Part shown: positions 49,815-59,299 of the stretch, piece by piece
Numbering within the stretch: the stretch's first letter is position 1
Layout: every line of letters begins with the position of its first letter
Assembly: GCF_030816965.1 (NCBI RefSeq)
Contig: NZ_JAUSYQ010000002.1
Coordinates: 7,802,001-7,866,000 of the forward strand
Source: Streptomyces canus
GTDB lineage: Bacteria; Actinomycetota; Actinomycetes; Streptomycetales; Streptomycetaceae
Direction of reading: 5' to 3'
DNA: 64,000 bases
The notes under the pieces: model-generated
Told to the model about the DNA's origin: nothing
What the model saw: the letters and a program-made list of their open reading frames with translations, nothing else
Databases searched by the model: none
Made by a program: the position numbers and the translations under genes

Positions 49815-51161
49815 GTGCGCCCACATGCCGGTGCCGCGGTGAGCCGCCGCCGTTTTCTCTCCCTTTCCGCAGGCGGTGCGGTGGCGGGGGCGGCGGCGCT
49901 GAGCGGCTGTGCGATGCGGGTGTCGAGTGCGGTCGGCGGCTCCGGCGAGACCGTCACGGTCATGGCCAAGGCCGACGACATCTCGCCGGAGCTGATCAAG
50001 CAGGCCCAGAAGGACATCGGCGTCAAGATCAACACGGTGCTGTACAGCCCCAGCAAGCTGATCGCGATGATGACCAACGGCAACCCGCCCGACCTGGTGC
50101 GCGGTGTCGGTGCCGTGGACGCCCCGTACTACGCGGCCCGGGGCGTGATGGAGGACCTGGACCCGTACTTCGCCAAGAGCAGCGTCCTCAGGCCGGCCGA
50201 CCTGGACCCGGTCAACGACCTGTGGCGTTACGACGGCCGTACCCAGGGCAAGGGCCCGCGCTACGGCATGGCGAAGGACTTCTCCCAGGACTCGATGTTC
50301 TGGTACAACACCGCGCTGTTCGACCAGGCGGACGTCGACTATCCGCCCGAGCTGGACCCGGTCACCTACGAGGAGTGGCTGGACAAGGCCAAGCGGCTCA
50401 CCCGCCGCAGGAACGGCCAGACCACCGTGTTCGGCGGCAGCTACAACGGCGTGCTCACCCCCAACCTCCTGGCGAGCCTCACCGTGGCCGCCGGCGGGAA
50501 CCTCTTCACCGACGGGTACTCCCGGGTCGACTTCACCACCCCGGAGGCCCGCAAGGCACTGGGCTGGTACATCGACTACTGCCGGACCAAGGTCGGGCCC
50601 AGCATCATCCAGCCCGACCCCAACACCTGGGACGGGCCCACCTTCCAGGCGAACCGGCTCGCCATGTCGAACTCGGGCTACTGGCTCGGCGGCCTGATCA
50701 ACGCGGACAAGAAACTCGCGCCGCTCTCCCGGCTCGCTCCCGCGCCGTACTTCGAGGGCGGCCGACGGGTCAGTCCCTGCCAGGCCGGCACCGGCTTCTG
50801 GATCCCGAGCAAGTCGCACCACAAGGACGCCGCCTGGCGGGTCTTCGAGTGGTTCTTCGGCGAGGCACCGGCCAAGGCGCGCGCCTCCGGCGGCTGGGGC
50901 ATCCCGACCCTGAAGTCGCTGCGTCCGCTGATGCCCGCCCAGGAGGACTACCAGAAGCGGGTGTTGACGGTGCAGGAGGCCGAGCTGAAGCACTACTCGG
51001 TGATCGCCTTCACGCCGTACGCCACCGCGGACTCGCTCCTCGCCCTCTTCAACCAGATCGCCCCGGCCGCCATGAACGGCGCCATCTCCGTCGACACCCT
51101 CGCGGGGCGCCTGAACTCGGCCATGAACGATCAGCTCAAGCGCGGTAAGGAGCAGGTGTGA
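49815..51161 (+). CDS. Sugar-binding lipoprotein, polyuronide locus
   Basis: 448 residues. The Tat-type signal SRRRFLSLSAGGAVAGAAAL ends in the lipobox LSGC. The mature domain (VTVMAKADDISPELIKQAQK) is a family-1 solute-binding protein. GTG 49815 follows AGGAGG at 49800-49805; ATG 49785 is upstream of that site. It heads an operon with two permeases and secreted polysaccharide-active proteins, so an oligo-uronide is the likely ligand. Confidence 0.9.
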   Translation: MRPHAGAAVSRRRFLSLSAGGAVAGAAALSGCAMRVSSAVGGSGETVTVMAKADDISPELIKQAQKDIGVKINTVLYSPSKLIAMMTNGNPPDLVRGVGAVDAPYYAARGVMEDLDPYFAKSSVLRPADLDPVNDLWRYDGRTQGKGPRYGMAKDFSQDSMFWYNTALFDQADVDYPPELDPVTYEEWLDKAKRLTRRRNGQTTVFGGSYNGVLTPNLLASLTVAAGGNLFTDGYSRVDFTTPEARKALGWYIDYCRTKVGPSIIQPDPNTWDGPTFQANRLAMSNSGYWLGGLINADKKLAPLSRLAPAPYFEGGRRVSPCQAGTGFWIPSKSHHKDAAWRVFEWFFGEAPAKARASGGWGIPTLKSLRPLMPAQEDYQKRVLTVQEAELKHYSVIAFTPYATADSLLALFNQIAPAAMNGAISVDTLAGRLNSAMNDQLKRGKEQV

Positions 51162-52153
51162 TGACGGTCGATCACATACCGTCGGTCGCGGACCGGCGCG
51201 GTTCCGCACCGGCGCCGGGGCCGGTCACCTCCCGGCCGCACACCTCCATCGCCACCCGCAGGCACCGGGCGTTCTACATGTTCGCCTCGCCCTGGATCAT
51301 CGGCTTCGCGCTGCTGACCATCGCCCCGATGGCGTACGCGCTGTGGCTGAGCTTCACCACCTTCGACGGCATCTCGCCCCGCTGGCACTACGTCGGATTC
51401 GGCAACTACCGCGAGCTGTTCTCCGACTCGCAGACCTGGAAGTCGCTCGGCCGCACCGGCCTGTTCGCGATCACCTCGGTGCCCCTGTCGATCATCGCCG
51501 GACTCGGGCTCGCCGTTCTGGTGAACCGGCCGCTCAAGGCACGTGGGCTGTTCCGCACCCTGCTCTATCTGCCGGCGGTGGTGCCCCCGGTGGGCGCGGG
51601 GATCGCGTTCAAGCAGCTCTTCGACCAGAACTCCGGTGCGGCGAACGGTGTGTTGAACGTCTTCGGCATCGACGCCCTCGGCTGGCTCGCCGACCCCTAC
51701 GCCCGCTACGTACTGATCATGACGGTGCTCTGGACCGCCGGAAACATCATGATCATCTCGCTGGCCGGGCTCCAGGACATCCCCCGTGAGCTCCTCGAAG
51801 CGGCCCGTATCGACGGCGCGAGCGCCTGGCGGAGCTTCCGCAGCATCACGGTGCCGTTGCTGTCGCCGGTGCTGCTCTTCCAGACCGTGACCGGGGTCAT
51901 CGCCTCGGTGCAGACCATCATGCCGCTGCTGCTGGCCCCCGACCCGACCCCGGCCGGCATCACCGCACTCCCGCAGTCCAACTACCTCTACATGATGCAC
52001 GTGTTCGCGGAGTACTTCGCGTTCGGCCGCTACGGCTACGCCTCCGCGCTGCTGTGGGTGCTCTTCGTCCTGATCCTCGTCGCGACCGGACTGATCTTCA
52101 AGGCCACGTCCGGCGTGGTGTTCTACAACGTCGACCCGGAGGCGAAGAAGTGA
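51161..52153 (+). CDS. Sugar ABC permease (MalF type), polyuronide locus
   Basis: 330 residues with six helices and the EAA loop ELLEAARIDGASAWRSFRSI. ATG 51161 overlaps the previous stop by one base (TGATG) and has AAGGAG 8 bases upstream; GTG 51158 is one codon earlier. The next permease overlaps by 4 bases. Confidence 0.92.
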   Translation: MTVDHIPSVADRRGSAPAPGPVTSRPHTSIATRRHRAFYMFASPWIIGFALLTIAPMAYALWLSFTTFDGISPRWHYVGFGNYRELFSDSQTWKSLGRTGLFAITSVPLSIIAGLGLAVLVNRPLKARGLFRTLLYLPAVVPPVGAGIAFKQLFDQNSGAANGVLNVFGIDALGWLADPYARYVLIMTVLWTAGNIMIISLAGLQDIPRELLEAARIDGASAWRSFRSITVPLLSPVLLFQTVTGVIASVQTIMPLLLAPDPTPAGITALPQSNYLYMMHVFAEYFAFGRYGYASALLWVLFVLILVATGLIFKATSGVVFYNVDPEAKK

Positions 52154-53007
52154 CCGCCACCAGCCTCACCCCGAAGCGCGGCCCGCGCCTGCGCGTCAAC
52201 CGCCTCGTCCTGTACACGGTCCTCGTCGCGATCACCGGCCTGTTCCTCGGCCCCTTCGGCTGGCTGGTCATCTCCGGCCTCAAGACCCCGGCCGAGCTGG
52301 CGGCCTCGCCGGTGCACTGGCTGCCCGACCATGTGCAGTGGCACAACATCGCCGACGCCTTCAACCTCATCGACTTCCTCGGCTACGCCCGCAACTCCCT
52401 GATCATCGCGCTCATCTACGCCACCCTCGTGACGCTCAGCTCCGCCTGGGTCGGCTTCGGCTTCGCCCGCCTCGAAGCCCCCGGCAAGAAGACCCTGTTC
52501 GCCATCCTGCTCGGCTCGATGATGCTGCCCCAGATGATCACCCTGCTGCCGACCTACCTGATCTTCGCCAAGCTCGGCATGGTCGACACGTACTGGCCGT
52601 GGGTGCTGTGGGGCCTGTCCTCCGCCCCCTATCTGGTCTTCCTCTTCCGGCAGTTCTTCGCGGGGCTGCCCCGGGAACTGGAGGAGGCCGCGATCGTCGA
52701 CGGCTGCGGCTACTCGGCCATCTTCTGGCGGATCTTCCTCCCGCAGTCCTGGCCGGTCCTCTCCGCGAGCTTCGTGATCGCCTTCACCTGGACCTGGGGC
52801 GACTACATCGCCCCGCAGCTCCTGCTGTCCACGGACCGCACCACCCTCGCGGTCGCCGTCATGTCCACCTACGTCACCTCGGCCGGCACCCCCGTCACCA
52901 ACCTCCAGGCCGCGGCCTCGGTGATGTACGTCGTGCCGATCCTGCTGATCTTCCTCGTCGCCCAGCGCGGTTTCGTCGCCGGCATGTCGACGACCGGCCT
53001 CAAGTAG
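52150..53007 (+). CDS. Sugar ABC permease (MalG type), polyuronide locus
   Basis: 285 residues with six helices and the EAA loop ELEEAAIVDGCGYSAIFWRI. GTG 52150 overlaps the upstream TGA. The ATPase is missing, as in the two other importers of this window. It is followed after 34 bp by the secreted GH28-like gene. Confidence 0.92.
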   Translation: MTATSLTPKRGPRLRVNRLVLYTVLVAITGLFLGPFGWLVISGLKTPAELAASPVHWLPDHVQWHNIADAFNLIDFLGYARNSLIIALIYATLVTLSSAWVGFGFARLEAPGKKTLFAILLGSMMLPQMITLLPTYLIFAKLGMVDTYWPWVLWGLSSAPYLVFLFRQFFAGLPRELEEAAIVDGCGYSAIFWRIFLPQSWPVLSASFVIAFTWTWGDYIAPQLLLSTDRTTLAVAVMSTYVTSAGTPVTNLQAAASVMYVVPILLIFLVAQRGFVAGMSTTGLK

Positions 53008-53041
53008 CCGTCCCCGTACCCCTGTTCGCAAGGAGTTCCGA

Positions 53042-54571
53042 ATGAACACGCCGTTGTCCCGCCGTACGGCTCTCCAGGCGGCCGGCGCCACCGTGCTCGC
53101 CGCCGGCCTCACCAACCTGACGGCCACGGCGGCCCGGGCCGACGACACCGCCGCCGTCACGCCGCAGCTGGTCACCTACCCCCGCCCGGCCGCCATGCCG
53201 ACCAACACCAGCTTCAGGGTGCGGGTCCGTACCGCCCCCGACGGCGAGTGGCAGACCCTCGACATCTGGCGGCCCCAGCTGGGCGAGATCAACCCCACCA
53301 CCGGGTCGAGCAAGACCTACAACTCCTCGCTGGCGTACTTCGACTTCAAGGGCTCCGTCGAGGTCGAGGTGACCTACCTCAAGGGCGGCACCACCAAGGT
53401 CCGGGTGCGGCCGGACTCCTACGGCATCACGCCCGAGGTGCTCGGTGACACCCTGCGCTTCACGCTCGACCAGCCGCGCAACCTCGTCGTCCAGATCAAC
53501 GACGACATCTTCGACTGTCTCCACCTGTTCGCCCGGGCCATCGAGAAGAAGAAGCCCGCGCAGGACGATCCGGACGTCCTCTACTACGGCCCCGGCGTCC
53601 ACACCACCGCCGACGGCACCCTGCTCGTCCCGTCCGGCAAGACCGTGTACCTCGACGGCGGCGCCGTCCTCAAGGCGACCGTGATCTTCCGTGGCGTGGA
53701 GCACGCCGGGATCGCCGGCCGTGGCGTACTCGCCGGAACCGCGGGCGGCGGGGCCCTCGTGGAGAGTTCGCGGAACATCTCCATCGGCGCCGTCACCGTG
53801 CTCAACCCGAACGGCTACGCCGTCCAGCTGGGCGAGGCCACCGGCGTCACCATCAAGGGTCTCGGCTCCTTCAGCTCCAAGGGCTGGGGCGACGGCATCG
53901 ACGTCTTCTGCTCCAGCAACGTCGTCATCGACGACGTCTTCATGCGCAATTCCGACGACTGCATCGCCATCTACACCCACCGCTGGGACTACTACGGCGA
54001 CACCACCGACGTCACCGTCCGCAACTCCACGCTCTGGGCGGACGTCGCCCACCCCATCAACGTCGGCACCCACGGCAACACCGACAACCCCGAGGCACTG
54101 AAGAACCTGCGCTTCAAGAACCTCGACATCCTCGACCACCGCGAACCGCAGATGAACTACCAGGGCTGCATCGCCCTCAACCCCGGCGACTCCAACCTGA
54201 TCAAGAACGTCCGCATCGAGGACGTACGGATCGAGGACTTCCGCTGGGGCCAGGTCATCTACATGAAGGTCATGTACAACACCAAGTACAACACCTCGGT
54301 CGGCCGCGGCATCGAGAACGTCTACGTCAAGAACCTCAGCTACACGGGCACGAACGCCAAGCCGTCGCTCTTCCTCGGCTACGACGCCCACCACGCCATC
54401 AAGGACGTCACCTTCGAGAACCTGGTGATCAACGGGCTCGTCGTCGCCGACTCGATGAAGAAGCCGAGCTGGTACTACACCACGGACACGATCCAGTGGT
54501 TCTCCAACGAGCACGTGACGAACCTCAAGTTCATCACCACCGCCGAGGCCGAGGCGGCCGCCGCGTCATGA
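53042..54571 (+). CDS. Secreted GH28-like beta-helix enzyme
   Basis: 509 residues. The Tat signal MNTPLSRRTALQAAG precedes a right-handed beta-helix. GWGDGIDVF near 281, MRNSDDCIAIY near 301 and NVGTHGNTD near 340 parallel the NTD, DD and GHG active-site motifs of GH28 polygalacturonases, with changes. An N-terminal beta domain (residues 40-130) is present, as in dextranase- or isopullulanase-like relatives (GH49). It would cut a polysaccharide outside the cell; the surrounding lyases point to a uronide polymer. It is exported folded and overlaps the next start by 4 bases. Confidence 0.8.
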   Translation: MNTPLSRRTALQAAGATVLAAGLTNLTATAARADDTAAVTPQLVTYPRPAAMPTNTSFRVRVRTAPDGEWQTLDIWRPQLGEINPTTGSSKTYNSSLAYFDFKGSVEVEVTYLKGGTTKVRVRPDSYGITPEVLGDTLRFTLDQPRNLVVQINDDIFDCLHLFARAIEKKKPAQDDPDVLYYGPGVHTTADGTLLVPSGKTVYLDGGAVLKATVIFRGVEHAGIAGRGVLAGTAGGGALVESSRNISIGAVTVLNPNGYAVQLGEATGVTIKGLGSFSSKGWGDGIDVFCSSNVVIDDVFMRNSDDCIAIYTHRWDYYGDTTDVTVRNSTLWADVAHPINVGTHGNTDNPEALKNLRFKNLDILDHREPQMNYQGCIALNPGDSNLIKNVRIEDVRIEDFRWGQVIYMKVMYNTKYNTSVGRGIENVYVKNLSYTGTNAKPSLFLGYDAHHAIKDVTFENLVINGLVVADSMKKPSWYYTTDTIQWFSNEHVTNLKFITTAEAEAAAAS

Positions 54572-57500
54572 GCACCGTCCCCTTGAGAACCATCGCTCTG
54601 AGCCGCCGGGGCTTCCTCGGCGGCACGGGCGCCCTGCTGCTGGTGGCGGGCGCGAGCGGACTGCTCGCGCCCGGCGCCGCCCGGGCCGCCGACCAGACGT
54701 CCGGCAGCCGCGCGTTCACGCACCCGGGCCTGCTGCACAGCGCCGACGACCTCGCGCGTATGAAGGCCGCGGTCGCCGCCAGGCAGTCCCCGGTCTACGA
54801 CGGCTACCTGGCGTTCGCCGCCCACGCCCGCTCCCAGTCGACGTACCCGATCCAGAACACCGGCCAGATCACCTCCTGGGGCCGCGGTCCCACCAACTTC
54901 CAGAACCAGGCCGTCGCCGACTCGGCCGCCGCCTACCAGAACGCTCTCATGTGGGCGGTCACGGGCAACCGCGCCAACGCCGACAAGGCCCGCGACCTCC
55001 TCAACGCCTGGTCGGCCTCCCTCACGATGATCACGGGCGCGGACGGCCCGCTCGGGGCCGGGCTCCAGGCCTTCAAGTTCGTCAACGCGGCCGAACTGCT
55101 CCGCCACACCGGCTACGACGGCTGGGCGCAGACGGACATCGCCCGCTGCGAGCGGTCCTTCCTGGACGTCTGGTATCCGGCCGTCTCCGGCTACATGCTC
55201 TACGCCAACGGCAACTGGGACCTGACGGCTCTTCAGACCATCCTGGCCATAGGCGTGTTCTGCGAGGAGCCCACTCTCTTCGAGGACGCCCTGCGCTTCG
55301 CCGCGGCCGGCGCCGGCAACGGCTCCATCGCCCACCGCATCGTCACCGACGCGGGCCAGGGCCAGGAAGCCGGCCGCGACCAGGGCCACGAACAGCTCGC
55401 GGTCGGCCTGACCGGGGACATCGCCCAGGTCGCCTGGAACCAGGGCGTCGACCTGTGGGGCTACGACGACAACCGGATCCTCGCCAACTTCGAGTACGCG
55501 GCCCGCTACAACCTCGGGGGCGACGTCCCCTTCACCCCCGACCTCGACCGCACCGGCAAGTACATCAAGACGACCGTCTCCGCGATCAGCCGCGGCAACC
55601 TCCCGCCGGTCTACGAGATGGCCTACGCCCACTACGCCGGTGTCCGCGGCCTCGACACCCCGTACACCAAGGCGGCCGTCTTCCGCGGCACCGGCGGCGC
55701 CCGGGTCGTCGAGGGCAGCAACGACGACCTGCCGAGCTGGGGGACCTTCGCCTACGCGGGAACCACGGCACCCTCGCAGACCGCACCGGCCGCACCCGCG
55801 GGGGTCACGGCGGCGGGCGACCGCACCCACGTCACCGTGAACTGGCTGCCGTCCACCTGGGCGACCGGATACACCGTCCTTCGCGCCACACGCCCCGAAG
55901 GGCCGTACGAGAAGCTCGCCACCGGCATCGGCAAGCCCACGTACACCGACGACCGGGTGCGCGCGGGACGGACGTACCACTACACCGTCAGTGCCATCAA
56001 CTCCCAGGGCCACAGCGCTGATTCGGCGCCCGTCTCCGCCACCGCCGGTCTCCCCGAGCCCTGGTCGACCCAGGACATCGGGGACGTCAGGATTCCCGGT
56101 TCGGCCGTCTTCGACGGTGAGCGGTTCGTGCTCGAGGCGAGCGGCACCGCCGACACCCACCGGCTCGTCCATCTGCCGCTGCGCGGCGACGGTTCGGTCA
56201 CCGCGCGGATCGTGTGGCCGCTGAGCTCGCAGTACTCCAAGATCGGCGTCAGTCTCCGGGACTCCCTCGACGCGGACGCGGCCCACGCGGCCATGGTGAT
56301 CCATGGGCTGCCGCTGCACACCTGGAGCGGGGTGTGGACCGTACGGCCCGCCCGGGGGGCGGATGTCTCCGCCACCGGCAGCACACCGGTCCCGCCCTCG
56401 CAGCAGACGGCGATCACCACGAGCGCCTCCTTCCCGATCTCCAGCCTCGGTGCCCTGCCCGAGTCGGCGACCCCGCTGGAGGCCCCGTACGTCGAGGGCG
56501 CGGGCGACGGCTACCGGCTGCGCACGCCCTACTGGGTGCGGGTGACCCGCAAGGGCCGCCGCTGCACCGGGGCGATCTCCCCGGACGGCATCCACTGGAC
56601 CGAAGTCGGTTCCACCGAGGTCGAGTTGGGCCGCACCACGTACGCCGGCCTGCTCCTCACCTCCTGCCTCGGCGTCGACGCGGACTACGCCGAGACCGGC
56701 ACCGGTGCCTTCGACAACGTCACCGTGGTCTCCTCCTCCGCAGGCGAGGTCTGGTCCGTTCCCAAGCCGGCCCGCACGGCAGGGGACCTGAGGGCGACGA
56801 CCGGCGCCGACGCCGTCGAACTGGCCTGGACGGACCCGGACCTCTCCGCCCGCTACAAGGTCCTGCGCGCCACGGACTCCGACGGCCCGTACGTCACCCT
56901 CGCGACCGGCGTCGGCCCGGTCGGGTCCGGCACCCGCATCCAGTACGCGGACGCCACCGGTACGCCGGGGACGGCGTACCACTACGCCGTCGCGAAGACG
57001 AACACGGCCGGACGCGGCCCGCTCTCGGATCCCTCCTCCGCGGTGATGCCGACCCCCTCCCTGTCCGAACTCACCTCCGCGACCAAGGCGTTCGCCAACA
57101 AGGGAGTTCCCTTCCGGCACGTTCTGCGGGCCTCCCACGAGCCCGTACGGTTCACCGCCACCGGTCTCCCCGACGGCCTTCGGGTCGACAGGCGCACCGG
57201 CCTGATCCACGGAATCCCGCGCGAGACCGGCGAGTTCACCGTCACCACCACCGCCGGAAACGCGGCCGGCGACGGCACCGGAACCCTCACCCTCAAAATC
57301 GGCACACCCCCGCCCGCCCCCTGGACGTACGGAGACCTCGGCGACGTGGTCCTCGACGACCGCGCCTTCGGGACGCTGGGCGTGGCCGCGATCCTCACCC
57401 CCGGCAGCACCGCCCACGAGGACGGGACCTTCGTGGTGCGGGGCGCGGGGGTGGATCTGACCGTCAACAACCAGGGAATGACAGGGCAGTTCGTACGGCG

Positions 57501-57918
57501 GCCGATCACCGGTGACTGCGAGGTCACCGCCCGGCTGGTCTCCCGCACCGGAGCCACCGCCGACCGCGTCGGGCTGCTGATGGCGAAGTCGCTGTCACCG
57601 TTCGACCAGGCCGCCGGAGTGATCGTCACCGGCGGCACCACCGCTCAGCTGATGCTGCGCAAAACCGTCGCCGGCGCCTCCGCCTTCTCCGGCAGCGGCG
57701 CCGTCCGACTCCCCGCACTGCTGCGGCTGAAGCGCACCGGGACCGTCTTCACCTCATCCCTCTCCGGCGACGACGGCGCCACCTGGACCGACCTCGCCTC
57801 CGGTGAGATCCCCGGCTTCGGCGACGCCCCCTTCCACGTCGGCCTGGTGGCCTGCTCCCGCAGTCCGCTGGCCCTCGTCACCTCCGAGTTCGACGAGGTG
57901 AGCATCACTCCCATCTGA
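54568..57918 (+). CDS. Multidomain alginate-lyase-family protein
   Basis: 1,116 residues. The Tat signal has RR at 13-14. A helical alginate-lyase-family domain (about 45-400) has GNWDLTALQTILAIG and AAGAGNGSIAHRI. It is followed by an FN3 module (410-495), a beta-sandwich (500-720), a second FN3 (735-825), a putative Ig segment (835-905) and a second beta-sandwich (910-1116). The accessory modules probably bind polysaccharide. The catalytic half resembles the smaller protein encoded next, and eliminative cleavage of a glucuronic or mannuronic polymer is the likely activity. The exact substrate is not readable. Confidence 0.85.
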   Translation: MSTVPLRTIALSRRGFLGGTGALLLVAGASGLLAPGAARAADQTSGSRAFTHPGLLHSADDLARMKAAVAARQSPVYDGYLAFAAHARSQSTYPIQNTGQITSWGRGPTNFQNQAVADSAAAYQNALMWAVTGNRANADKARDLLNAWSASLTMITGADGPLGAGLQAFKFVNAAELLRHTGYDGWAQTDIARCERSFLDVWYPAVSGYMLYANGNWDLTALQTILAIGVFCEEPTLFEDALRFAAAGAGNGSIAHRIVTDAGQGQEAGRDQGHEQLAVGLTGDIAQVAWNQGVDLWGYDDNRILANFEYAARYNLGGDVPFTPDLDRTGKYIKTTVSAISRGNLPPVYEMAYAHYAGVRGLDTPYTKAAVFRGTGGARVVEGSNDDLPSWGTFAYAGTTAPSQTAPAAPAGVTAAGDRTHVTVNWLPSTWATGYTVLRATRPEGPYEKLATGIGKPTYTDDRVRAGRTYHYTVSAINSQGHSADSAPVSATAGLPEPWSTQDIGDVRIPGSAVFDGERFVLEASGTADTHRLVHLPLRGDGSVTARIVWPLSSQYSKIGVSLRDSLDADAAHAAMVIHGLPLHTWSGVWTVRPARGADVSATGSTPVPPSQQTAITTSASFPISSLGALPESATPLEAPYVEGAGDGYRLRTPYWVRVTRKGRRCTGAISPDGIHWTEVGSTEVELGRTTYAGLLLTSCLGVDADYAETGTGAFDNVTVVSSSAGEVWSVPKPARTAGDLRATTGADAVELAWTDPDLSARYKVLRATDSDGPYVTLATGVGPVGSGTRIQYADATGTPGTAYHYAVAKTNTAGRGPLSDPSSAVMPTPSLSELTSATKAFANKGVPFRHVLRASHEPVRFTATGLPDGLRVDRRTGLIHGIPRETGEFTVTTTAGNAAGDGTGTLTLKIGTPPPAPWTYGDLGDVVLDDRAFGTLGVAAILTPGSTAHEDGTFVVRGAGVDLTVNNQGMTGQFVRRPITGDCEVTARLVSRTGATADRVGLLMAKSLSPFDQAAGVIVTGGTTAQLMLRKTVAGASAFSGSGAVRLPALLRLKRTGTVFTSSLSGDDGATWTDLASGEIPGFGDAPFHVGLVACSRSPLALVTSEFDEVSITPI

Positions 57919-57946
57919 TTCCCCCCACGGAACGGAGATGCACCGA

Positions 57947-59209
57947 ATGAGCCGCACTTCCCCCCACCAGCACCTCCCGCACACCGAGTTGAGCCGCCGC
58001 GGTCTGTTGAGGACCGCGGGCGGTCTCGGCGCCGCCCTCGCCCTGGGTGGCAGCGCCCTCGCCACGAGCATGGCCACCACGGCCGACGCGGCGCCCTCGA
58101 CCTGGACCCACCCCGGCATGCTGCACAACGCCGGAGACATCAACCGGGCCAAGGTCAGGGTCGCCGCGGGCACCGATCCCTGGCTGTCCGGCTGGAACAG
58201 GCTGGTCGCCAACTCCCACTCCCAGTCCACCTGGACCAACCGGGCCACGGCGACCATCATCCGCGGCGGCACCGGCGAGAACTACTCCCTGCTCTTCAAC
58301 GACATCGCGGCCGCCTACCAGAACGCGCTGCGCTGGCAGGTCGGCGGCACCGAGGCCAACGCCGTCTGCGCCGCGAACATCCTCAACGCCTGGTCGCGGA
58401 CGCTCACTTCGGTCACCGGAAACGCGGACCGGTTCCTCGCGGCCGGCATCTACGGCTGGCAGTTCGCCAACGCCTGCGAACTCATGCGCGGCTACAGCGG
58501 CTTCGACCTCGCCGCCGCCCAGGACATGCTCGCCAAGGTCTTCTACCCGCTCAACAACAGCTTCCTGACCAACCACAACGACGCCTGCATCACCAACTAC
58601 TGGGCCAACTGGGACCTGTGCAACATGGCCTCCGTCCTGGCCATCGGGATCCTCAACGAGGACAGCGCCAAGTACGACCAGGCCGTCACCTACTTCAAGT
58701 CGGGCGCGGGCAACGGCTCGATCGCCCACGCGGTGCCGTACCTGTACACCGACTCCGCCGGTTACGCGCTGGGCCAGTGGCAGGAGTCCGGCCGCGACCA
58801 GGGGCACACCGTCATGGGCATGGGCCAGATGGGCGCCATCTGCGAGATGGCCTGGAACCAGGGCGACGACCTCTACTCGTACGACAGCCGCCGCTTCATG
58901 AAGGCCGCCCAGTACGTCGCGAAGTACAACCTCGGGCAGGACGTCCCCTTCACCACCTACAACTGGGGCACCGGGCAGAACTGCGCCGCCTCGTCCCAGA
59001 CCGTGATCTCCTCCGCCTCCCGGGGCCAGATCCGCCCGGTCTGGGCGATGCTCCACTTCCACTACAACCGGCGCCTGGGCCTCGACGACAAGTACGTCTC
59101 CCAGATGTACTACGACCTCGTCGCCCCCGAGGGGGGAGGCGGCGACTACGGCACCACCAGCGGCGGCTTCGACCAGCTGGGCTTCGGCACCCTGATGTAC
59201 GCCAAGTAG
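57947..59209 (+). CDS. Secreted alginate-lyase-family protein
   Basis: 420 residues. The Tat signal SRRGLLRTAGGLGAALALGG is cleaved near 50. A single alpha/alpha-barrel-type domain has NYWANWDLCNMASVLAIG and KSGAGNGSIAHAV. It matches the catalytic half of the preceding protein without its modules, so the pair arose by duplication. It may correspond to the PL38/PL5-like lyases that act on glucuronan or alginate. ATG 57947 has CGGAG 9 bases upstream; ATG 57938 overlaps that site. Confidence 0.87.
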   Translation: MSRTSPHQHLPHTELSRRGLLRTAGGLGAALALGGSALATSMATTADAAPSTWTHPGMLHNAGDINRAKVRVAAGTDPWLSGWNRLVANSHSQSTWTNRATATIIRGGTGENYSLLFNDIAAAYQNALRWQVGGTEANAVCAANILNAWSRTLTSVTGNADRFLAAGIYGWQFANACELMRGYSGFDLAAAQDMLAKVFYPLNNSFLTNHNDACITNYWANWDLCNMASVLAIGILNEDSAKYDQAVTYFKSGAGNGSIAHAVPYLYTDSAGYALGQWQESGRDQGHTVMGMGQMGAICEMAWNQGDDLYSYDSRRFMKAAQYVAKYNLGQDVPFTTYNWGTGQNCAASSQTVISSASRGQIRPVWAMLHFHYNRRLGLDDKYVSQMYYDLVAPEGGGGDYGTTSGGFDQLGFGTLMYAK

Positions 59210-59299
59210 CGGCCCGACCGCGCTCTGCACCGGAATACCGAGCCGAAATGTGGTGCTCTTGTTGTTCACGGTGCAGTAGCGCGGTGAGGAGGCTGGTGG

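Noticed and set aside
54475..57417. 980-codon minus-strand open frame
   Set aside because: Antisense shadow of the lyase genes; no recognisable domain and biased composition. The same holds for 57905-60877 on the minus strand.
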